Origin: an uncultured Kangiella sp.
GTDB lineage: Bacteria; Pseudomonadota; Gammaproteobacteria; Enterobacterales; DSM-103792
Length of the DNA stretch: 33,651 nt
Assembly (NCBI GenBank): GCA_946481205.1
Contig: CAMLNB010000008.1
Span: forward strand, 1-33,651
Reading direction: 5' to 3'
The position numbers and the translations under genes were made by a program. Every line of letters begins with the position of its first letter. Within the stretch, counting starts at the first letter, position 1. Under the pieces are notes generated by a model that had not been told where the DNA came from, did not search any database, and saw nothing but the letters and a program-made list of their open reading frames with translations. Shown here one piece after another: positions 15,977 through 22,866 of the stretch.

Positions 15977-16968
15977 GCTTCCTCACCTTTTTTTGCCGTC
16001 GCCAGCACCACCAGCAACACGCTAATCAATAACAGGGCGCCGACACCGTTGTGGGCTACAGCCACCCACAGCGGCAAGCCGAACACGACATTGGAAATAC
16101 CGAGCGCGATCTGCGCGAGCAACAAGCCGCCAATCAGGCCGGCGTAACGCCGACCGATCTGGCCGTGCTGCCAGAGCCGGAAAATCAACCAGCCGACCAG
16201 TGCCAACACCAGCCACGCGCCAATGCGATGGGCGCTGTGAATCGCCACTCGGGCATCGTGTTGCAGCACGCCGAACTCGTAATTGATGTCAGCCAGATGC
16301 AGCGAAAATCCTTCGGCAAAATCGGCCTGCGACCACCACTCACCTTGGCAGATCGGCAAATCGGTGCACGCCAGCGCGGCGTAGTTCGAGCTCGTCCAGC
16401 CGCCAAGTGCGATCTGCGCAATCACCAGCACCAGCGCCGCGACAAGATGACGACGCAGACTTTTGCCGACACTCAGCTCGGCGATTTTTCCGTGCAGTTG
16501 CAAGGCCAGCACGGTCAGCAGTGACAGCGTGGTGAACCCCAGCAGCAAATGCGTGGTTACCACCACCGGCATCAGCTTCATGGTCACGGTCCAGGCACCG
16601 AACGCGCCTTGCACACAAACCAGCACCGCCAGAAAAAGTGGCAGGCCAACTGGATGGCCATGTTTACGGTTGCGCCAAGACAAGAACGCCAACAACAGCA
16701 CCGTCAAGCCGAGCAATTTGGCAAAGTGCCGGTGAATCATTTCCGGCCAGGCTTTCGCCGCTTCAAACTGCTGGTCGGGAAACAACTCGGCCGCGCGCAT
16801 CAATTGCGACTCCGATGTCGGCACCGTCCAGTGGCCATAACAACCGGGCCAATCCGGACAACCCAAGCCAGCATCACTGAGTCGAGTCCACGCGCCGAGC
16901 GCGACCACCACGACCGTCAACAGCGCGGCAAACGTCGCCAGCCAACGGGTGTACTTCGTTGCATTCAT
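15973..16968 (-). CDS. ctaA: Heme A synthase (COX15/CtaA)
   Basis: A 331-aa inner-membrane enzyme that oxidises the C8 methyl of heme O to formyl, giving heme A for the aa3-type oxidase. The N-terminus has [19 protein letters not shown] with the conserved Cys pair, followed by [13 protein letters not shown] with a heme-ligating His. The second half repeats the pattern with [11 protein letters not shown] and HSAHRIGAW. Eight transmembrane helices are expected. ATG at 16968 is preferred over upstream TTG/GTG codons because [14 protein letters not shown] then begins the first helix normally. Confidence 0.95.
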   Translation of the reverse strand: MNATKYTRWLATFAALLTVVVVALGAWTRLSDAGLGCPDWPGCYGHWTVPTSESQLMRAAELFPDQQFEAAKAWPEMIHRHFAKLLGLTVLLLAFLSWRNRKHGHPVGLPLFLAVLVCVQGAFGAWTVTMKLMPVVVTTHLLLGFTTLSLLTVLALQLHGKIAELSVGKSLRRHLVAALVLVIAQIALGGWTSSNYAALACTDLPICQGEWWSQADFAEGFSLHLADINYEFGVLQHDARVAIHSAHRIGAWLVLALVGWLIFRLWQHGQIGRRYAGLIGGLLLAQIALGISNVVFGLPLWVAVAHNGVGALLLISVLLVVLATAKKGEEA

Positions 16969-16995
16969 TTGTTGCCGATCCACTATCAAAACTGA

Positions 16996-17673
16996 TCAAC
17001 CAATATGGGAGAAACGCAGCAGCTTCTGGAAATCCTTGCGAATATCCTTGCTGCGCTCAATGGCTTGTTGCTGCTCGCCCGGTGCTTGGTAACGCAGCAC
17101 GACATTGCCGTTCGGATCGATGATGTAATACGCTGGCGCGAGCACGCCATGGCTGCGCAGGAGCGCGGCATCCGCTTTCAACACGGCGGTATGCTCCGGC
17201 AATGTGACAGCCTCAAACTGGCCGATGGCGCCAGCGCGCACCCGATCATTTTCCTTGCCGATGCCAATCCAGGTTTGCCGCAACGTGTACAGCTGCAATT
17301 GGCAGTGCTGATCGCAGACTGAATCGCCATTGACCGAATTGCCGCTAACGTAGACCAGCCACCATTTGCCGCCCGTTTCAAAGGCGCGGCCATCGGCAAA
17401 CTGCCATTGCCAAGTGCTGATCTGCGGCACCGGCTGGAGCAACTCGCCGCGATTGCTGCGCGCATAATCTTGGAACCAGCCACCGAAATAGCCGGCGTAA
17501 GCAAAAAACACTGGCAGCACAAACACCAGCAGAATGCCGATCAGTTTCCAGCGATTGCGTATCACTTGCGCGCGCGGCAATGGCTGCGGCTGTTCCGGCG
17601 GCAACGCCGGCGAGGACGGCTGGGTAGGCGTTTGCGGAGCAGCAGTTGAAGAGGAAGCAGAAGTGTCAGTCAT
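16996..17673 (-). CDS. SCO-like membrane protein of the oxidase assembly operon
   Basis: A 225-aa protein commonly found between SURF1 and heme A synthase genes in gammaproteobacteria. It has a Pro-rich cytoplasmic N-terminus (1-38), one transmembrane helix (about 44-64), and a periplasmic domain with a CDQHC motif (Cys120, Cys124), the same C-x3-C spacing as SCO proteins. A strand-loop YYIIDPNGNVVLRY resembles the SCO YLVDHS...NPNG region, but the SCO copper-ligand His position is occupied by Leu. It may therefore be a thiol-redox or partial copper-handling factor for oxidase assembly. That is inference from motif and context. It overlaps the SURF1 stop by 8 bp. Confidence 0.8.
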   Translation of the reverse strand: MTDTSASSSTAAPQTPTQPSSPALPPEQPQPLPRAQVIRNRWKLIGILLVFVLPVFFAYAGYFGGWFQDYARSNRGELLQPVPQISTWQWQFADGRAFETGGKWWLVYVSGNSVNGDSVCDQHCQLQLYTLRQTWIGIGKENDRVRAGAIGQFEAVTLPEHTAVLKADAALLRSHGVLAPAYYIIDPNGNVVLRYQAPGEQQQAIERSKDIRKDFQKLLRFSHIG

Positions 17674-18358
17674 GTTGGCTCGAACGTGTTTTGTATAACC
17701 ACCAGAAAAACAGCAGCACCAAGACGGTACTCAGTGAAAACCAGGTGACGGCGTAACCGCGATGCTTGGCCGCCGTCATGCCACCAGTGAGGCGCCAGTT
17801 TGGCTGTAGCGCACCGGCAGCCGTCGCATCCAGCCGCAACAGATACGGTAAACGCTGCGCATCGGTGCTGCGCAGCAATGCCAGATCCAGTACCGGCAGC
17901 CGGATCTCGGCGCTTGACGCATCCAGCACAGGCGCCCGCCACGGCTTGCCCGGCGCATACAGCTGGCCGGTGATGCTGGTGACACCGCTCAACGGCGCTT
18001 GTGGCTCCACCGCCCAGCCCCGATCAACCAGCAATGCTGTGCCGTCGGGCAAGCGCAACCACTGCAGCACATGCACGCCGCGTCGGCCTTGCCAGCTCTG
18101 GTTTTCCAACAGATAACGCGGCGCCGCCTGCCACTCACCACTGACCTGGACCCGGAACCGATTCGGCTGCGCGGCCGCCAGGGCCGTCGCCAGCGCGACC
18201 GGCGCAGCCTCGGCCGCAGCGGCGTTGGCCGCTTCCAGTTCGCGCTTCTCGGCTTCGCGGCGCAGTTGCCAGAACCCCAGATTGAGGGTCAATGCCAACA
18301 GGGCGAGCACCAGCAGGCTTGGCCAGAGCGGCAATGACAGACGACGAAAAAGCGACAT
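17666..18358 (-). CDS. SURF1 family cytochrome oxidase assembly protein
   Basis: A 230-aa inner-membrane protein with two transmembrane helices, near residues 10-28 and close to the C-terminus (TWFSLSTVLVLLFFWWLY). Between them is a periplasmic domain with GFWQLRREAEKR, GEW, LENQSWQGRRGVHVLQWLRL, LLVDRGWA and GAL-PNW. These are SURF1 signatures; the protein aids heme A handling and insertion into subunit I. First gene of the biogenesis operon. In typical gammaproteobacterial clusters it follows coxC and DUF2909 directly, but here about 8 kb separates them. Confidence 0.93.
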   Translation of the reverse strand: MSLFRRLSLPLWPSLLVLALLALTLNLGFWQLRREAEKRELEAANAAAAEAAPVALATALAAAQPNRFRVQVSGEWQAAPRYLLENQSWQGRRGVHVLQWLRLPDGTALLVDRGWAVEPQAPLSGVTSITGQLYAPGKPWRAPVLDASSAEIRLPVLDLALLRSTDAQRLPYLLRLDATAAGALQPNWRLTGGMTAAKHRGYAVTWFSLSTVLVLLFFWWLYKTRSSQHD

Positions 18359-18605
18359 GGTCAGTGCGCGGGAAACTGGCCAAAAAACGGGCGGGCAGCT
18401 TACCACAGCAGGCCACCGAGCTGGCCGCTTGCCGGGCATTTGCCGGGGGTGAATCTTGCCCGGTCGCACCAACCGCAGGCATCCGGGGCCCGGGACAGAC
18501 GCGACACGCGTAGTCTGCATCTGCCCGGCGGTTAGACAGCCGGACCACGGCGGCGCGGGACCGTTCGTGGTCTGGCAATGAACGAACGTACAGCTACAGC
18601 CGGGC

Positions 18606-19598
18606 TCAGCCCGGCAGCTTGCCGCTCTTGCGGTAGATTTCCAGCACACGGCGCGATTCGGCCGGCAGGTTCTTGTCCGCCAGCGCGCTGGTCACAGCAA
18701 GATTGGCGGTTTCATTGCCTTGTTTGGCCAAGGCCATCAAGGCCATCTTCGCGACGCCCGGGGCATTGCTGCGCAGCAACTCACTGAGCAGCGGCACATC
18801 CGTGCTGCTGCCATGATCGCGCAGCACCTGCGTTGCCGTTTTGGCCAAACCCGGTACCCGCGACGCCAGATCGTACTGGTTGCCGAGCGCCGCCAGCTCT
18901 TTGCGCGCTAGCTCGGCCAGCCATTCGCCTTGCAGTGCGGCCGGCATGTTCAACGCGACGCGATACATCAGATCGCGGTGCTGCGACGCGTAACCGCTGG
19001 CCAGCAGACAGGCTTTCAGCTGATCGCGCTGCGCGGTACTAAAGCCGGCCCACAACCGCGAGGTCAGCATGAACTCCAGGCTGGCGAACGAGCGCAGTTT
19101 GTCGTTATCGCTTGCCAGCAACTGCAGCGCGTTATCAATGCGCGCGGCATCGTTGACCGGTTCGGCATTGAGTTGCAGCAAGGCCACCAGAGCCGGGTGC
19201 GCCGGGACAATAAAGCGCTCCACTTCGGTGAAACCAATTACATCCGGGCCAGCGCTGTTCTTGACCCAACCTTTGCCGCGTGTCAGCGGATCTTTGACAA
19301 ACCAGCTGAAGCTGACCAGGTAGCGCTCGCCAACTTGCAGCGTCGCGGCGGTGATCTTGTCAATACTCACTTTCTGCTCAACAAACGCTTCGCCGTGCAG
19401 CATCTGTTCGGCTTTCAATAACAGATGCTCCGGCGACGGTTTGCCTTGCACGGTCACGATAGCGACGATGTTCTCGTCGGTGAGCAGTTGCTGACTCGGT
19501 GGTGGCACCGGTTTGGCCGCTTGCGTCACCACACTGGTCACCAGCAATGCGGCACCGAGACCGGCACGCCATGCATTCATCCCCACTTGCTTGATCAT
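18606..19598 (-). CDS. Secreted protein with C-terminal helical (HEAT-like) repeats
   Basis: A 330-aa protein of unknown function. AAGGAG lies eight bases before the ATG at 19598. Signal peptide: AGLGAALLVTSVVTQAA. The N-terminal third is beta-rich (LTDENIVAIVTVQG, LQVGERYLVSFSWFV). The C-terminal half is all-alpha with repeated leucine-rich helices (LLASDNDKLRSFASLEFMLTS, VPLLSELLRSNAPGVAKMALMALAKQG), a HEAT/ARM-like pattern suggesting a protein-binding scaffold. It lies 69 bp after the second TonB receptor gene on the same strand, so it is likely co-transcribed and exported to the periplasm. Confidence 0.7.
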   Translation of the reverse strand: MIKQVGMNAWRAGLGAALLVTSVVTQAAKPVPPPSQQLLTDENIVAIVTVQGKPSPEHLLLKAEQMLHGEAFVEQKVSIDKITAATLQVGERYLVSFSWFVKDPLTRGKGWVKNSAGPDVIGFTEVERFIVPAHPALVALLQLNAEPVNDAARIDNALQLLASDNDKLRSFASLEFMLTSRLWAGFSTAQRDQLKACLLASGYASQHRDLMYRVALNMPAALQGEWLAELARKELAALGNQYDLASRVPGLAKTATQVLRDHGSSTDVPLLSELLRSNAPGVAKMALMALAKQGNETANLAVTSALADKNLPAESRRVLEIYRKSGKLPG

Positions 19599-19667
19599 CG
19601 GCTGTTCTCCTTCGGCCGGTATACCTCACCGCTTGCGCATGCAAGCCCGTTACGCTCGATTGATTTT

Positions 19668-21575
19668 TTACCAACTGTGCCAGGTCAGTCGCAAGCTGAT
19701 CCGACGGCCCGGCATCAGCGCGGCCTGACTGTCGGCATTAGCCAGATACAACTCATCACCAGCATTGCTGACCACAAAGGCCGCGCGCCATTGTTGGCTC
19801 AGATCACAGCTGACACTGGCTTCACCGTAATCGGCCGATTCCAGTTCAATTTCATCCGGACCGAATTCGGTTTTCGTTTTGCGCCAGGTCCAGGCCACAT
19901 TCGCCTGGCATTGCTGCCAGTGCTGACTAAGACCCAGTTGCCAACGATCCGCCGGAATATCCGCCAATGGTTCGCCGTCCTCCGACTCGCCGCGCACGCG
20001 ATGCGCCGAGGCAGTCACGGTCAGGCTATCCGTGACCGGCCAACTGGCCGCAAGTTCCGTACCTTTGAGCGTGCCTTTGTCCAGATTGATGTAACTGTTG
20101 ATCTGCGGATTCGGCTGCACAACGATCTGTTCAATATAATCATCAACCGATTGCCGATAATACTGCGCCGTGATCACGGCACCGGCAATCCGGGTTCGCA
20201 CGCCGAGATCAAACGACAACGCCGTTTCCGGCTCCAGCTCGGCATTGCCGATCAAGGTGCCGCGGCCGGTTGTGCCGTTGTAAAACCGTTCGGTCAATGC
20301 CGGGAAACGCACCGCGCTACCGATGCTGGAAAACACAAACCAGCGATCATCAAACAAGCGTTCCCAGCCAAGGTGGGCAGCGTAGGCATTGTCATCGCTA
20401 TTCGATTCACCATGCGCCGATTGCTCTTGTGCGGTCAGCCGCAAACCGAATTGCAATTCGCCGCCCATGGCCTGCGTTTCCATTTCACTGAACACGCTGA
20501 GCTGATGCTCTTTACCGGCATCCAGAGCCTGACGAACCACCGTGGTATCGTTCGCCAGCGAGTACGCGGTTTCTTTGGCATCAACATTCAAGCGACCCAA
20601 CCAATCGACACCAAGCCGACCACGCCAGGCACTGCCCTGCCACGGCCATTGCATGCTGGCGCCGGTGTCGGTCGCCTCGTTATCAACCGTCGTGACGCTG
20701 ACGCCAATGCGATCCGTCACATTGCTGACGACATGATCATGAACAAACCACGCCGCTTCCCAGCCGCTGTTCGCTCGGTAACTGACCCGCATCGGCCAGT
20801 GATCTTCCTCCGGCGTTTCGGTTACCCGTCCACTATAAAAATTGGCGTTGGCGCGACCGATATCACGCATCACTGCCGGCAACGCGATAACTTCCAGCTC
20901 GCCGTCTGCAAGTGCCCAACGCTGACGCAGCAACGCCGACCAGCGATCACCGTGATCGTTGATCACGGAACCATCGGCCGCTTCGCTGTCGTCGCGCGAC
21001 AAGCCGGCCAGCATCACGGTGGTGTCGCTATCACCCCAACCAACAAATCCGCCGCGGCCATCGCCGTTGTCGTCGACCTGCAAGCCTGCGGTCGCACCAT
21101 CCAGCTGGCGCGGAAAAAACTGGACGATGCCACCAAGCGCGCCCAAACCATAAATGCTCGACGCCGGCCCGGTCAGCACCGTGGCCTCACCGATCAGCGC
21201 CGGGTCGACAAAATGCGCGGCCGTGCCGGCGCGGCGATCAGTGATGATCGGAATGCCAGCAACAAAAGTCAGCACCCGTTGCCGCGATACTCCGCGCAGG
21301 GAATACATCTGCACCCAGCCCCCCTGGCCGTTCTCGGCGACACCAGGCAACTTGGTCAGCCATTCGACCATCGCTGCGGGCTGCACGTCTTCTGCGGCAA
21401 CTTCCACCCGCTGCAGCTGGGTGCCACGCGCATCATAGCCGGCGGCAATGGCACGACTGCCCTGCACCACAAGCGTTTCGACATCAGCATCGTTCGGCGA
21501 CAACGTCGGTGTTTCGGCGACCGCGAAGCCCGGCAAGGCCAGCGCCAGACTAACCCATAATGATGTTCGATTCAC
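19668..21575 (-). CDS. TonB-dependent receptor, cargo unknown
   Basis: A 635-aa outer-membrane transporter. GTG at 21575 is preferred over ATG at 21599: it has GGAG nine bases upstream and gives a compact signal peptide (LWVSLALALPGFAVA). The mature start ETLVVQG is a good TonB box. The plug has MYSLRGVSRQRVLTFVAGIPI, VDPALIGEATVLTGPASSIYGLGALGGIVQFFPR; the barrel has AVRFPALTERFYNG, AELEPETALSFDLGVRT and ends with a Trp-terminated RLTWHSW. Length is close to BtuB-size receptors, but I see no cobalamin riboswitch upstream and no Fur box as clear as the one at 273-291. Cargo cannot be assigned. Two Cys (WQQCQAN, VSCDLS) near the C-terminus are unusual for a barrel. Confidence 0.87.
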   Translation of the reverse strand: MNRTSLWVSLALALPGFAVAETPTLSPNDADVETLVVQGSRAIAAGYDARGTQLQRVEVAAEDVQPAAMVEWLTKLPGVAENGQGGWVQMYSLRGVSRQRVLTFVAGIPIITDRRAGTAAHFVDPALIGEATVLTGPASSIYGLGALGGIVQFFPRQLDGATAGLQVDDNGDGRGGFVGWGDSDTTVMLAGLSRDDSEAADGSVINDHGDRWSALLRQRWALADGELEVIALPAVMRDIGRANANFYSGRVTETPEEDHWPMRVSYRANSGWEAAWFVHDHVVSNVTDRIGVSVTTVDNEATDTGASMQWPWQGSAWRGRLGVDWLGRLNVDAKETAYSLANDTTVVRQALDAGKEHQLSVFSEMETQAMGGELQFGLRLTAQEQSAHGESNSDDNAYAAHLGWERLFDDRWFVFSSIGSAVRFPALTERFYNGTTGRGTLIGNAELEPETALSFDLGVRTRIAGAVITAQYYRQSVDDYIEQIVVQPNPQINSYINLDKGTLKGTELAASWPVTDSLTVTASAHRVRGESEDGEPLADIPADRWQLGLSQHWQQCQANVAWTWRKTKTEFGPDEIELESADYGEASVSCDLSQQWRAAFVVSNAGDELYLANADSQAALMPGRRISLRLTWHSW

Positions 21576-21663
21576 GGCTGAAGACTCCACCCCACCCATT
21601 GCAGCGCTCTACGCTGACTATCCGTCATCTACAGATAGCGTCGTGCAGTCTACAAATCCGGTC

Positions 21664-21705
21664 GTGACTGTCGCGCTGCATCGATAAAATCGAGACGACA
21701 GTCAC
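21664..21705. repeat. Inverted repeat upstream of the second TonB receptor
   Basis: GTGACTGTCG (21664-21673) and its perfect complement CGACAGTCAC (21696-21705) flank a 22-nt spacer that itself contains TCGA-TAAAA-TCGA. It lies 90-130 bp upstream of the receptor start, so it could be an operator or a leader hairpin. Confidence 0.55.
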
Positions 21706-21868
21706 TAGCACATTCGCGACATCCGTCGGTTTGTTGGGGCTAAGCCGTTGAATTTGTGACGCTTGCCACTGAAGACCACTGTCGTAGCCGAGAATGACCG
21801 TGGATAAAGTTCGTATTGCTGCTCGAAACGCAACTCAACACAGAAGTTTCGCTTGGGAGCGGAGATGG

Positions 21869-21899
21869 GTTTGTCGTTTCGACAAACTCAGGACGAACA
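21869..21899. repeat. REP-like palindromic element
   Basis: GTTTGTCG-TTT-CGACAAAC forms a perfect 8-bp hairpin and continues as TCAGGACGAAC. This resembles a dispersed intergenic repeat found in many proteobacterial genomes (TTCGACAAGCTCAGGACGAAC type), with one base changed. Only one copy is in this window. Confidence 0.45.
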
Positions 21900-21931
21900 A
21901 AAGCGATTCAGAGAACTCTGAATCGCTTTTG
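21898..21931. terminator. Terminator downstream of the PEP-CTERM gene
   Basis: A perfect 16-bp inverted repeat (CAAAAGCGATTCAGAG and complement) with an AA loop. On the minus strand it ends GCTTTTGTTCG about 65 bases after the PEP-CTERM stop; on the plus strand it also ends in CTTTTGCTTG. Confidence 0.75.
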
Positions 21932-21994
21932 CTTGTTGCTGCTTAGTTCAATCGGTCAGTACGGCGAAACGTTGCCGTCGCTGACGAACCGCAC

Positions 21995-22795
21995 TCAGCT
22001 GTGACGCTTGCGCTGATAGCCAACGGCCAGCAGGCCCAGCGCCAACAAACCGAGCGAGACCGGCTCTGGCACTTCGCGCACTTGGGTGAAGAAGACTTGG
22101 TCTACGTAGTAGAGCAAGCTCGGATCTTCCCAAGCGATGTGCGACAGATAGTTGTAGACCGTGAAGGCATCAAGTGGTCCCAGACCAATGCTTTCGAAGC
22201 TACCATCGACCACGAAGTTATCCACGATATCGAGGTAACCAAACAGCGCGGCCAGCGTCGAACCGTCCGCTTCGATTTCCATCGCGACATCGAGCAGATA
22301 ATCCGACGTCGAGAAACCAGCACCACCGATATCGAACACGCCAGCGCCGACCACATCCACCGTGCCATTGCCGGTCACGTTGTAGCTGAGGTCGAGCGCA
22401 GCACCCAAGCCACCGCCTTCCAGGAAGGTGGGCAGCGGGCCGCCAAAGCCGAACGGTGCGAAGTCATAATCCAGCAGCAGCGCGCCGCCGAAATCGAAGA
22501 CTTGCACGACGACATTGTCGGTATCGAAGTCGCTGTAGCCATCCAGGAAATCCAGCGAGAAGCCGCCGAAGGTCAGGCCACCGGCGCTGATCGAACCGCC
22601 ATCAAGCAATTCGGTCAAGGTGCAGAAACCGGTGTTGGCACAACCGGTGGTGTCGGCCTGAATCGCCGGGCCACCGAGCTCGCTCAGGGCATTGAAGCCG
22701 TTGCGATTGGCTTCGACAAAATCGGCTTGCACGCTGCCAGCAAAAACACCTGCTAGCGCCAGCGCACCTGCCAGCAAAGATTGCATCGTTTTCAT
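21995..22795 (-). CDS. PEP-CTERM sorting-domain protein
   Basis: A 266-aa exported protein. GGGAG precedes the ATG at 22795. Signal peptide: LLAGALALAGVFAGSVQA. The mature domain is rich in Gly, Asp, Phe and Leu (GGLTFGGFSLDFLDGYSDFDTD), low in Lys and Arg, and looks beta-rich. The C-terminal 25 residues (from about 242) are a textbook PEP-CTERM signal: VPEP, a hydrophobic helix LGLLALGLLAVGY, and a basic tail QRKRHS. Such proteins are cut by exosortase and sent to the cell surface, often with exopolysaccharide. Neither exosortase nor EPS genes lie in this window. It is the second gene after the 981-aa P-domain/dockerin protein, 71 bp downstream on the same strand. Confidence 0.85.
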   Translation of the reverse strand: MKTMQSLLAGALALAGVFAGSVQADFVEANRNGFNALSELGGPAIQADTTGCANTGFCTLTELLDGGSISAGGLTFGGFSLDFLDGYSDFDTDNVVVQVFDFGGALLLDYDFAPFGFGGPLPTFLEGGGLGAALDLSYNVTGNGTVDVVGAGVFDIGGAGFSTSDYLLDVAMEIEADGSTLAALFGYLDIVDNFVVDGSFESIGLGPLDAFTVYNYLSHIAWEDPSLLYYVDQVFFTQVREVPEPVSLGLLALGLLAVGYQRKRHS

Positions 22796-22812
22796 CTACA
22801 TCACTCCCTTGA

Positions 22813-22838
22813 GCGCCGGCTCCAGGTGAAGCCGGCGC
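22813..22838 (-). repeat. Hairpin between the dockerin-protein gene and the PEP-CTERM gene
   Basis: A 9-bp perfect stem (GCGCCGGCT/AGCCGGCGC) with an 8-nt loop. On the minus strand it is followed by CAAGGGAG, the ribosome binding site of the PEP-CTERM gene, and there is no T-run. It may stabilise or separate expression of the two cistrons. Confidence 0.5.
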
Positions 22839-22866
22839 GTTGTTATCGATGACTAACCGTTACCGC

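Larger units (their letters stand above)
21600..21994. other. Intergenic region between TonB receptor and PEP-CTERM gene
   Basis: About 400 bp with no credible gene. It holds a 10-bp inverted repeat (21664-21705), a copy of the 11-mer TGTGACGCTTG (21755-21765), a REP-like palindrome (21869-21899) and a strong terminator hairpin (21898-21931). The receptor promoter must lie here, but no convincing sigma-70 pair was found. Confidence 0.55.

Noticed and set aside
18359..18605. Possible small gene between SURF1 and the repeat-protein gene
   Set aside because: Open frames here are short, Pro/Arg/Cys-rich and lack ribosome binding sites. Only GC-rich inverted repeats without T-tracts are seen.
19425..21560. 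A 711-codon plus-strand frame opposite the second TonB receptor
   Set aside because: Antisense shadow without domains, while the minus strand encodes a recognisable plug and barrel.
21600..21780. Cobalamin riboswitch upstream of the BtuB-sized receptor
   Set aside because: A GCCACTG heptamer is present near 21765 but on the wrong strand, and the B12-box and other conserved parts are missing.
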